From positions 1-64,000 of the forward strand of contig NZ_JAFBIQ010000006.1 of NCBI RefSeq assembly GCF_021531315.1: a stretch of DNA of 64,000 nt, in the 5' to 3' direction. The translations under genes were made by a program, and so were the position numbers. The notes under the pieces were generated by a model. It was given only the letters and a program-made list of their open reading frames with translations. It did no database searches and was not told where the DNA came from. This document shows, one piece after another, positions 1 to 6,789 of this stretch (position 1 is its first letter; each line of letters begins with the position of its first letter). The stretch comes from Oscillibacter valericigenes (lineage in GTDB: Bacteria; Bacillota; Clostridia; Oscillospirales; Oscillospiraceae).

Positions 1-36
1 CTGGAGACGGCCCGGAAAGATAGGTAGCGCCAACAC

Positions 37-66
37 AAAAGCGGCGGTCATTCGACCGCCGCTTTT
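37..66. terminator. Intrinsic terminator hairpin
   Basis: A perfect 13-bp stem (37-49 with 54-66) and a 4-nt loop, flanked by A- and T-rich arms, so it could end transcription on either strand. It probably terminates a gene lying before the window. Confidence 0.75.
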
Positions 67-80
67 GGCTTTTGGGGAGA

Positions 81-109
81 TGGACAAACACGCCCTACTT
101 TGCTATACT
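81..109 (+). promoter_or_regulatory. Sigma-A-type promoter for the TraX-like gene
   Basis: TGGACA (81-86), a 17-bp spacer and TATACT (104-109) closely match the vegetative consensus. The site lies 34 bp before the start codon at 143. Confidence 0.65.
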
Positions 110-142
110 GTTAAGCAGCTTACGGACAGAAGGAGACTCTTG

Positions 143-880
143 ATGAAAAAACAGTTTGACCTGAGCGCCGCGGCGCTGCATATCCTCGCTATGGCGTTCA
201 TGCTGATGGACCACCTATGGGCGACGCTGCTGCCTGCGCAGGCATGGCTGACGCATGTTGGGCGGATCGCATTCCCGATTTTTGCCTTTATGGCGGTGGA
301 GGGATACTTCCACACACGCAGCTTCAAGCGCTATGCGCAGCGTATGCTGCTCTTTGCCGTGCTCTCGGAGGTGCCGTTCGATCTGATGTACGGCGGCACA
401 GTGTTTTACCCCGTGCATCAGAATGTGATCTGGACGCTGCTGCTCGGCCTGCTCGGCATCCGGCTGATGGAAGCGGTGCGGGCAAAGGGGAAGCGCTGGG
501 CGTATGTCCTGACCTGCGCGGCGGTTGTTGCACTGGGCTATGTGATCGGTATGCTCAGCATGGTGGACTACTACGGCGTGGGCGTGCTGACGGTGTTTGT
601 GTTCTACTTTTTCCGCGAGCGGAGATGGTGGGCCCTGCTCGGGCAGATCGCGGCGCTGTATTGGCTGAATGTGGAGCTGCTCGGCGGGCAGATGTTCCTG
701 CTCACGCTTTTCGGACGGGAGATGGAGCTGTGCGAGCAGGGGCTTGCGCTGCTGGCCCTCGTGCCCATTTGGCTCTACCGCGGACGGCAGGGTCACCACA
801 GCAAGGTCTTTCAATACGCCTGCTATGCCTTTTATCCCGTGCATATGCTGGTGCTGAGCCTGCTGCTGAGAATACAATAA
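143..880 (+). CDS. TraX-like multi-pass membrane protein
   Basis: A 245-residue protein with about eight hydrophobic segments. It resembles the TraX family, named for the F-plasmid pilin acetylase but common as a chromosomal membrane protein of unknown substrate in Firmicutes. The N-terminal part has the family-like pattern HILAMAFMLMDHLW followed by GRIAFPIFAFMAVEGYFHT. The ATG at 143 is chosen because AGGAG sits at 131-135; the open frame begins earlier, but without a ribosome binding site and across the promoter at 81-109. It is transcribed alone, between the terminator at 37-66 and the hairpin at 890. Family membership is likely; an acetyltransferase activity is only inferred. Confidence 0.8.
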   Translation: MKKQFDLSAAALHILAMAFMLMDHLWATLLPAQAWLTHVGRIAFPIFAFMAVEGYFHTRSFKRYAQRMLLFAVLSEVPFDLMYGGTVFYPVHQNVIWTLLLGLLGIRLMEAVRAKGKRWAYVLTCAAVVALGYVIGMLSMVDYYGVGVLTVFVFYFFRERRWWALLGQIAALYWLNVELLGGQMFLLTLFGREMELCEQGLALLALVPIWLYRGRQGHHSKVFQYACYAFYPVHMLVLSLLLRIQ

Positions 881-889
881 AATCAGAAA

Positions 890-939
890 ACTCCCCCTGC
901 GCGGCGCATAGAGTAGAGCAAACGCCGGACAGGGGGAGT
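890..939 (+). promoter_or_regulatory. Hairpin that contains the Shine-Dalgarno of the next gene
   Basis: ACTCCCCCTG (890-899) pairs with CAGGGGGAGT (930-939), with an inner CGGCG/CGCCG pairing. The right arm holds GGGGGAG, the only plausible ribosome binding site for the start at 945. The stem could lower translation of that gene or simply end the upstream transcript; there is no T-run. Confidence 0.45.
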
Positions 940-944
940 GCTTT

Positions 945-2036
945 ATGCGGACAAAACAGGCGGTATTGATGTGCGGAGAGCAAATCGCGCACTATAACAG
1001 GAGACTCGTGCGGGAGTTGGGCACGAGGGCGCAGCTTTGGGATTTGACTTCGCTCTGCGCGACGGGGGCGCGGTGTGGCGTCAGTGTGCGTCGCACGAGC
1101 CTGCGCGCGGAGCCGATGGAAACGCCGCGCCCCGCGCGGGAGGGCGACCGATACGACGACGCGCTCCAGCTTACCGCACTGCTGCCGAACGAGCCGCTGG
1201 CGCTTTTTGAGCAAAGCGCGGATGGGCGCTTTTACCGCGCTGTGAGTTCATATTACGCGGGATGGGTGTCGGCGTCGGACATCGCGCTGTGTAAGGAGCT
1301 TGACTGCTGGCGCGCGGCGCAGGAGGGCAGCTTCCTGCGCGTGACCGGCAGCAGCGTTACGCTCTGCCGCGATCCCTATGAGCCACGGGTCTCCGGCGCG
1401 GTGCTGCCGATGGGGACGCGCGTTCCGCTCGCCGCGCCGCCGGGGACGCTGCGCGCGCTGCGCGGGCGCATGTGCTATGATAACTACCTTGTGCGCCTGC
1501 CGGTGCGCGGCGCGGAGGGGGCGCTCGAATACGCCGAGGCGATGGTGCCGCTGGCCGCCGATGTGTGCGTGGGCGACCTGCCCTACACGCGGGAAAACCT
1601 CGCCGCGCAGATGGAAAAGACGCGCGGCGAGGTCTACGGCTGGGGCGGTATGCTCGGCGGGCGGGACTGCTCCGCGCTGGTAGGGGACATTTACCGTTGC
1701 TTCGGCTTCCGCCTGCCGCGCGACGCGGCGGGACTGGCGCTGCTGCCAGGCGCGGAGGATGTATCGTCGCTTTCGCCAAGGGAAAAGTACGCGCGGCTGT
1801 GCGCGCTTCCAATCGGGACGATCCTCTATTTCCCGGGGCATAGTATGCTCAGCTATGGGACGGCGGAGGATGGCGAGCCGCTGTGCCTGAGCGCCGCGGG
1901 GAACTTCCTGCCGCCGGGGAGCGCGGGCGGGGAACGCCGCGCGGTGAACAGCGTGGCGGTGACGCCGCTGACGGTGGTGCGGGCGAACGGGAGGACATGG
2001 CTCGAGTCGCTCACAAGGATCATTTCCATTCCATAA
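945..2036 (+). CDS. SH3-domain NlpC/P60 cell-wall peptidase
   Basis: A 363-residue predicted gamma-D-glutamyl-diamino-acid endopeptidase that would cut peptidoglycan stem peptides. An N-terminal stabilising region (about 1-60) precedes SH3-like segments (about 60-210). The C-terminal NlpC/P60 domain has the catalytic cysteine in GGRDCSALV (C242) and the histidine in FPGHSMLSYG (H299). The architecture resembles NlpC/P60 proteins with SH3b1-type domains. No clear signal peptide is seen, so export is unexplained. The ATG at 945 follows GGGGGAG at 932-938, itself inside a hairpin. The downstream hairpin at 2040-2067 separates it from the convergent pseudouridine synthase gene. Family call is secure from the motif order; the physiological role is not known. 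Confidence 0.82.
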   Translation: MRTKQAVLMCGEQIAHYNRRLVRELGTRAQLWDLTSLCATGARCGVSVRRTSLRAEPMETPRPAREGDRYDDALQLTALLPNEPLALFEQSADGRFYRAVSSYYAGWVSASDIALCKELDCWRAAQEGSFLRVTGSSVTLCRDPYEPRVSGAVLPMGTRVPLAAPPGTLRALRGRMCYDNYLVRLPVRGAEGALEYAEAMVPLAADVCVGDLPYTRENLAAQMEKTRGEVYGWGGMLGGRDCSALVGDIYRCFGFRLPRDAAGLALLPGAEDVSSLSPREKYARLCALPIGTILYFPGHSMLSYGTAEDGEPLCLSAAGNFLPPGSAGGERRAVNSVAVTPLTVVRANGRTWLESLTRIISIP

Positions 2037-2039
2037 GGA

Positions 2040-2067
2040 AGCGAGAGCCGACACATCGGCTCTCGCT
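2040..2067. terminator. Bidirectional terminator-like hairpin
   Basis: A perfect 12-bp stem (2040-2051 with 2056-2067), loop CACA, lies between two convergent genes. No strong T-run follows on the plus strand. Confidence 0.6.
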
Positions 2068-2073
2068 CTCAAT

Positions 2074-2727
2074 TTAGTTTTCTGCAAACTGCTCCCACGG
2101 AAAGGCGCGCGGGGGCATGGTCTCAAAGGCGAGCGGTGCGTTTGTTTCAGGGTGGCGGAAGGCAAGGCGGCAGCTCCACAGCGCCGCCGTGCAGCCGCGC
2201 TCACGGCTGCCGTATTTGCCGTCGCCGAGCAGCGGGTGGCCGCGCGAGGCAAGCTGGCAGCGGATCTGATGAAAGCGTCCGGTGTGCAGCGTTACGCGCA
2301 GAAAGGAGGCGGGGGAGCCATTGATCTCCGTGCTTTGCAGCACGCAGTAGTCCAGCAAGGCCTCCTTGACGCCGCGGCGCGCGGAGGCGACGACATAGGA
2401 CTTCTGCTTGAGGGAGTCCTTGAACAGCAGGTCGCGCAGCTCGCCCGCCTCGGGCGTCGGAATACCCGCGCAGACGGCGAGATATTCCTTTTGCAGCGTC
2501 CGCTCCTGCACCTGACGGCTCAGCGCGGCGGCCGCGCCCGCCGTGCGCGCCCATACCATCACGCCGCCGACCGCGCGGTCGAGCCGATGGACGCAGCGGA
2601 GCGTTTCCGCCCTGCAAGGGAGCGCCTCGGCGAGCAGGAGCGGCAGCTCGTGCTCGCACTCGACGCCGATCGGCTTGCGGCAGACGAGAAAGCCGCGCTC
2701 GGCGTGAAGAATAAGAGAACGGTCCAT
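2074..2727 (-). CDS. RluA-family RNA pseudouridine synthase
   Basis: About 217 residues. It isomerises uridine to pseudouridine in rRNA or tRNA. The catalytic aspartate lies in the family motif HRLDRAVGG; the later motifs TGRFHQIRCQLAS and HPLLGDGKYG also fit RluA. There is no N-terminal S4 domain, so it is a short RluA-type enzyme. The ATG at 2727 is used; a TTG at 2736 in frame would overlap the greA stop codon by three bases. It is cotranscribed with greA, 5 bp downstream. Which base is modified cannot be told from sequence. Confidence 0.85.
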   Translation of the reverse strand: MDRSLILHAERGFLVCRKPIGVECEHELPLLLAEALPCRAETLRCVHRLDRAVGGVMVWARTAGAAAALSRQVQERTLQKEYLAVCAGIPTPEAGELRDLLFKDSLKQKSYVVASARRGVKEALLDYCVLQSTEINGSPASFLRVTLHTGRFHQIRCQLASRGHPLLGDGKYGSRERGCTAALWSCRLAFRHPETNAPLAFETMPPRAFPWEQFAEN

Positions 2728-2732
2728 CGCGC

Positions 2733-3236
2733 TCAAAAGCTGCGCAGCGGCGCGCTGCCGTCGTCCGTCTGCTTTTCGATGGAGAGGATCTCGGCGTGAT
2801 AGCTGTTCGTGTCGCTCACGCGGACGGTCACAGTCTCACCGACTCCTTTGCCGAGAATGGCCCTGCCGACGGGGGACTCCTTGCTCACAAGGCCGCGCAG
2901 GGCGTCGCAGCGCACGGTGGTCACGATCTGAAAGACCTTTTCCTTCCCCAGCTCGACCATGCGCACCGTCACCTTATCGTACAGCCCGACCTCGTCGGCA
3001 GAGGAACGGTCTTCGATCACGTGTGCCGAGGCGATCATGCGCTCTAAATAGCGGATGCGGCTTTTGTTGCGGTTCTGCTCCTGCTTGGCCGCCTTGTATT
3101 CGTAATTTTCGCTCAGGTCGCCGAAGGCGCGCGTGCGCTTGACCTCCTCGATCAGCTCCGGCATCAGGCGGAGCCGTCGGTCGTCCAGCTCCTCCTGCAT
3201 TTTTCGGATGTCCTGTGCGGTCAGCTCGTCGTTCAT
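2733..3236 (-). CDS. greA: Transcription elongation factor GreA
   Basis: A 167-residue GreA/GreB-type factor that rescues backtracked RNA polymerase by stimulating transcript cleavage. The N-terminal coiled coil carries the characteristic GDLSENYEY stretch with the acidic tip residues, and the C-terminal part has the FKBP-like GreA domain containing SPVGRAILGK. The length is typical for GreA (about 158-167). The ATG at 3236 follows a GAAAGGA-like ribosome binding site. A near-consensus promoter lies at 3273-3301. The gene heads a two-gene unit with the RluA-type synthase. Confidence 0.93.
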   Translation of the reverse strand: MNDELTAQDIRKMQEELDDRRLRLMPELIEEVKRTRAFGDLSENYEYKAAKQEQNRNKSRIRYLERMIASAHVIEDRSSADEVGLYDKVTVRMVELGKEKVFQIVTTVRCDALRGLVSKESPVGRAILGKGVGETVTVRVSDTNSYHAEILSIEKQTDDGSAPLRSF

Positions 3237-3272
3237 GGTTGCGTTTCCTTTCGCTTGCGTTTTCTTTTCCCC

Positions 3273-3301
3273 ATTGTAGCGAAAATGCGCGGCGGGCGCA
3301 A
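3273..3301 (-). promoter_or_regulatory. Promoter for greA
   Basis: Read on the minus strand: TTGCGC, a 17-bp spacer, then TACAAT, 37 bp before the greA start. It is arranged back to back with the plus-strand promoter at 3353-3381. Confidence 0.65.
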
Positions 3302-3352
3302 GGGGCGCGATGCGATTTTTTTGCGCCGCGCATAAGGAATGGAAACTTCCGG

Positions 3353-3381
3353 TTGTAGAATGGCGGGAAGTGTGATAAGAT
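3353..3381 (+). promoter_or_regulatory. Promoter for the NifX-thioredoxin gene
   Basis: TTGTAG (3353-3358), a 17-bp spacer and TAAGAT (3376-3381), followed by AAAGGAG and the ATG at 3418. Confidence 0.55.
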
Positions 3382-3417
3382 AGCCTTAACTTTATAACAA
3401 GCAAAGGAGACATTTCT

Positions 3418-4167
3418 ATGAAGATCGCAATGCCGCAGCGGGACGGCGTTCTCTTTGAGCATTTCGGCCGCGCGAAGGAGTTCGTCATCTACACCGTCAC
3501 GGACCTTGACCCCGTCACGAGCGAGGTCATCGCGCCGGAGGACCTCAGCCACGAGGCGGTCGCCCGCGCGCTCAAGGAGCGCGGCGTGGAGGTCGTTCTC
3601 TGCACCAGCATCGGCGAGCACGCGAGAGCGGCGCTGGAGGGCGAGCACATGCTCGTCTTTTCCGGCATCACCGGCGGCACGGACGATGTGCTCGAGCGCT
3701 TTTTGCAGGGCGAGCTGGAGTCGTCGGACGGCGAGTTCGCCTCGTCCGGCTGCGGGGGCTGCTCCGGCGGCTGCTCGGCGGGGGGCTGCGGGGGCTGCTC
3801 CGGCTGCGGCGGGGCCGAGCGCGAGCCCTATGTGGAAACGCGCACCTTCACCGACATCGTGACGCTCACGAGCGAAAATTTCCAAAGCGAGGTGCTCGAC
3901 GATCCGGCGCTCATGCTCATCGACTTCTGGGCGGAGTGGTGCCAGCCCTGCCGGATGCTCGCGCCTGCCTTTGAAGAACTCAACCGTGAGGAGCCGCAGG
4001 TCAAGTTCTGCCGCGTCAATGTCGACGAGCAGGGCGAGCTGGCGCAGATGTTCGGCATCGAGTCTATCCCGACGCTCGCGGTCGTGCAGGACCGCCACAC
4101 GCTCACCGGCTCGGTGGGGCTGCGCAGCAAGGACGAGATCCGCGCGATGCTCGACGGCTGCAAATAA
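3418..4167 (+). CDS. NifX/NifB-like domain fused to thioredoxin
   Basis: A 249-residue fusion. Residues 1 to about 105 resemble the dinitrogenase iron-molybdenum cofactor (NifX/NafY/MTH1175) fold, which binds metal clusters. Residues 110-132 form a Gly-Cys-rich linker with six cysteines (112, 115, 119, 124, 127, 130). Residues about 143-249 are a thioredoxin domain with active site WCQPC (174-178) in place of WCGPC, and the cis-proline in ESIPTLAVV. Strong promoter and AAAGGAG support the start. The next gene, 11 bp downstream, encodes a ferredoxin:thioredoxin-reductase-like protein, so the pair may be a small ferredoxin-linked redox module. No nitrogenase genes are nearby, so a cofactor role in nitrogen fixation is unlikely. 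Domain calls are strong; the substrate is unknown. Confidence 0.85.
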   Translation: MKIAMPQRDGVLFEHFGRAKEFVIYTVTDLDPVTSEVIAPEDLSHEAVARALKERGVEVVLCTSIGEHARAALEGEHMLVFSGITGGTDDVLERFLQGELESSDGEFASSGCGGCSGGCSAGGCGGCSGCGGAEREPYVETRTFTDIVTLTSENFQSEVLDDPALMLIDFWAEWCQPCRMLAPAFEELNREEPQVKFCRVNVDEQGELAQMFGIESIPTLAVVQDRHTLTGSVGLRSKDEIRAMLDGCK

Positions 4168-4178
4168 GGGAGGAAAGC

Positions 4179-4376
4179 ATGAAAATTCGTTACAACGAGG
4201 ATGCAGAGGCCGTCGCGCGCCTGCGCGAGGCGCTGGTCAAGCGGGAGCTGTACTGCCCCTGCCGTCTGCCGAAGACCGAGGACAACCGCTGCATGTGCAA
4301 GGAATTCCGCGAGCAGATCGCCGATCCGGCGTTCGAGGGCTACTGTCACTGCAGGCTGTATTATAAGGAAAAGTAA
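4179..4376 (+). CDS. Minimal ferredoxin:thioredoxin reductase catalytic-chain-like protein
   Basis: Only 65 residues. Three Cys-X-Cys pairs are visible: CPC (26-28), CMC (38-40) and CHC (56-58). The catalytic chain of ferredoxin:thioredoxin reductase has CPC, CPC and CHC pairs that hold a 4Fe-4S cluster and the redox disulfide. Spacing here is shorter between the first two pairs than in the plant and cyanobacterial enzyme. GGAGG precedes the ATG. It lies 11 bp after a thioredoxin-containing gene, which supports a role in reducing that thioredoxin with ferredoxin electrons. Functional reductase activity is inferred. Confidence 0.75.
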   Translation: MKIRYNEDAEAVARLREALVKRELYCPCRLPKTEDNRCMCKEFREQIADPAFEGYCHCRLYYKEK

Positions 4377-4405
4377 GAGACACGAAAGCGGGAGGTGAAG
4401 ATCTC

Positions 4406-5782
4406 GTGCCGCACAGATCGGCCGCGCGGTTGTACCGCGCGGCAGGCAAGCACGGCGCGCTGCTGAACGGCGCGCCGCTGTCGACACTGCTCTATTTTGC
4501 GCTGCCCATCATTCTGGGCAACATTTTCCAGCAGCTTTACAGCATCGTGGACGCGATCGTCGTGGGAAAATTCCTCGGCGACCTGCCGCTGGCGGGCATC
4601 AGCGTCGCCGCGCCCATCGTGGATGTGGCGAACGCGCTGGTCATCGGCGGCACCATCGGCGTCGGCGTGCTGTGCGCACAGCTTTGCGGCGCGGAGGACT
4701 GGGGGCGGCTGCGCGGCATGAACGCGATGGCGCTCCTTGGCGGCGCGGTGCTGACGCTGGCCATCGCCGCGCTCGGCGTCGGCTGCTCAATGCCGCTTTT
4801 GCGCGCGCAGGGCACGGAGGAGGCCGTCTGCCGCGAGGCGGCGGTCTATCTGCGGATCGTGTTCGCGGGGCTGCTCTGCTGCTTTCTCTACAACTACTAC
4901 GCCGCCATGCTGCGCTCCTGCGGCAACTCGCGCACGCCCTTTGTCATTCTGCTCGTTTCCTCCACGCTCCACGCGCTGCTCGATGTGCTGTTCGTCGGTG
5001 TGTTCGCGTGGGGGATCCGCGGCGTGGCATATTCGACGGTGCTCTGTCAGGCGTTTTCCGCCGCGTGGTGCATCCTCTACGCCGAGCGGCGCTGTCCGCC
5101 GCTGACGCTTCGGCGCGGCGAGCTGCACTTTGAGCGCAGAATGGGCGCTGCGGTGCTCTCCTACGCATGGGCGGCGGCGCTGCAGCAGGCGGTGGTGTGC
5201 ATCGGACGGCTGCTGGTGCAGGGGATGCTGACGCCGCTCGGCACCAACACGGTGACGGGCTACAATATGTCGCTGCGCGCCGAGCAGTTTCTGTTCTGCT
5301 TCTCGCAGGGCATCAGCGCGGCGATGGTCGTGGGACTGTCGCAGAACCTCGGCCACGGCAACAAGGCGCGCGTGCGGCGCTTTTACAGCGTCGGCGTGCG
5401 CGTGGAGCTTGCGCTGATCGCCGCGCTCGGCACAGCGTGCTACCTGTTTTCGGCGCAGCTCGTTGGCCTCTTTTCCGACAATGCCGAGGTCGTCGCCGCG
5501 GGCGCGCGCTACACGGGCACGATGGCGTATCTCTACCTCTTCGCCTTCCTCGGCGAGGTCATTCAGGGCTTTTTCCGCGGGCTGGGGCGGCTGCGGCTGA
5601 CGATGGTAGCGTCACTTTTGCAGGTGGCGCTGCGCGTGGTGCTCTCGTACCTCCTGATCCCTGTGTGGGGACTGTACGGCGTCTGTGCGGCGGTCGTGAG
5701 CGGATGGGTGCTGCTGGTGCTCATCGAGGGTGGTTACAGCATCCAAACGGCGCGGGCGCTGACCGCGGCGAAAAGAGAATAA
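4406..5782 (+). CDS. MATE-family multidrug/Na+ efflux transporter
   Basis: A 458-residue protein with about 12 transmembrane segments in two homologous halves, typical of MATE exporters that extrude organic cations or drugs using Na+ or H+. The opening LYFALPIILGNIFQQLYSIVD and the following VVGKFLG region are characteristic. It starts with GTG at 4406, seven bases after GGAGGTGA. It follows the two redox genes by 29 bp and ends at a perfect hairpin terminator. The substrate cannot be predicted. Confidence 0.88.
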   Translation: MPHRSAARLYRAAGKHGALLNGAPLSTLLYFALPIILGNIFQQLYSIVDAIVVGKFLGDLPLAGISVAAPIVDVANALVIGGTIGVGVLCAQLCGAEDWGRLRGMNAMALLGGAVLTLAIAALGVGCSMPLLRAQGTEEAVCREAAVYLRIVFAGLLCCFLYNYYAAMLRSCGNSRTPFVILLVSSTLHALLDVLFVGVFAWGIRGVAYSTVLCQAFSAAWCILYAERRCPPLTLRRGELHFERRMGAAVLSYAWAAALQQAVVCIGRLLVQGMLTPLGTNTVTGYNMSLRAEQFLFCFSQGISAAMVVGLSQNLGHGNKARVRRFYSVGVRVELALIAALGTACYLFSAQLVGLFSDNAEVVAAGARYTGTMAYLYLFAFLGEVIQGFFRGLGRLRLTMVASLLQVALRVVLSYLLIPVWGLYGVCAAVVSGWVLLVLIEGGYSIQTARALTAAKRE

Positions 5783-5784
5783 CG

Positions 5785-5816
5785 AAAATAAGACGGCTTT
5801 TGAGCCGTCTTATTTT
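5785..5816. terminator. Bidirectional intrinsic terminator
   Basis: A perfect 14-bp stem (5785-5798 with 5803-5816), loop TTTG, with A- and T-rich ends. It serves the MATE gene and overlaps the stop codon of the convergent pseudouridine synthase gene. Confidence 0.88.
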
Positions 5817-6694
5817 ATCAGCCTCTCCATGTCCTCCGGCAGCGGCGCGGTGAAGTGCAGCGCCTCCCCCGTGAGCGGGTGGGTGAACCACAGCGCATAG
5901 GAATGGAGTGCGGGTCGCGCGATGAGCGCTTTGTCCTCCGTGCCGTAGAGCCAGTCGCCCGCGAGCGGACAGCCGAGCGAGGCCATGTGGACGCGGAGCT
6001 GGTGGGTGCGTCCGGTCAGCGGCGCGAGGCGCAGGAGCGTCAGGCCGCCGTGGTAGGAGAGGACCTCATACTCTGTCCGCGAGGGGAGACCGTCGGGGGA
6101 GACGCAGCGCTTGACGAGCGAGCCTTCGGCGCGGGCGATGGGCGCGTCGATGACGCCGCGCGGCGGCATCACATGACCGACGGCGAGGGCGCGGTACTCG
6201 CGCCGCAGCGCCTCGGAGTGCAGCGCGCGGCGCAGCAGCTCGTGAACATAGCCGGACTTGGCCGCGATGAGCAACCCCGAGGTGCACTTATCGAGTCGGC
6301 TGACGAAGTGCGGCACCGTCCCCGCGCCGAGATAGGCGACGAGCGCGCCGGCGAGGTTCGGTGCGGCGAGGTCGGTGGACATCGGGTGCATGGCAAGCCC
6401 CGCGCGCTTGTTGAGCACGAGCAGGTCCTCGTCCTCGTAGACGATGTCGAGCGGCAGGTCGAGCGGAGCGACGTCCGTTTCGCGCGGCGCGCGCTCGGAG
6501 AGCGTGACACACACCTCGTCGCCGGTGCGGACGAGGGCGTTGACACGAACGCTTTCGCCGTTGAGGGTGATCGCGCCCGCGCGCCACTTGAGCGTTTTGA
6601 GCAGCGTGGAGGAAATGCCCAGCTCGCCGCGCAGCAGATGCTTGAGCGGCCACCCGTCATAGGCGGCGGGAACGGTGCAGTGCAGGACGCGCAA
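5810..6694 (-). CDS. RluA/RluD-family pseudouridine synthase
   Basis: A 294-residue pseudouridine synthase with an N-terminal S4-like RNA-binding segment (about 15-75) and the catalytic domain. The catalytic aspartate is in SRLDKCTSGL, where the usual HRLD histidine is replaced by Ser. Later motifs PLTGRTHQLRVH and LAGDWLYG fit RluD-type enzymes. The start is TTG at 6694 with GAGGAGGGG eight bases upstream. It is transcribed divergently from the glycosyltransferase gene. Target RNA is unknown. Confidence 0.87.
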   Translation of the reverse strand: MRVLHCTVPAAYDGWPLKHLLRGELGISSTLLKTLKWRAGAITLNGESVRVNALVRTGDEVCVTLSERAPRETDVAPLDLPLDIVYEDEDLLVLNKRAGLAMHPMSTDLAAPNLAGALVAYLGAGTVPHFVSRLDKCTSGLLIAAKSGYVHELLRRALHSEALRREYRALAVGHVMPPRGVIDAPIARAEGSLVKRCVSPDGLPSRTEYEVLSYHGGLTLLRLAPLTGRTHQLRVHMASLGCPLAGDWLYGTEDKALIARPALHSYALWFTHPLTGEALHFTAPLPEDMERLIK

Positions 6695-6789
6695 GGGGAT
6701 CCCCTCCTCTTTGAAAAGTTTACGACCAGTATATCATTCGGCAGAGAAATATGGTATACTATTTTCAGAATTTTTGCAGGAGGTGCGCT

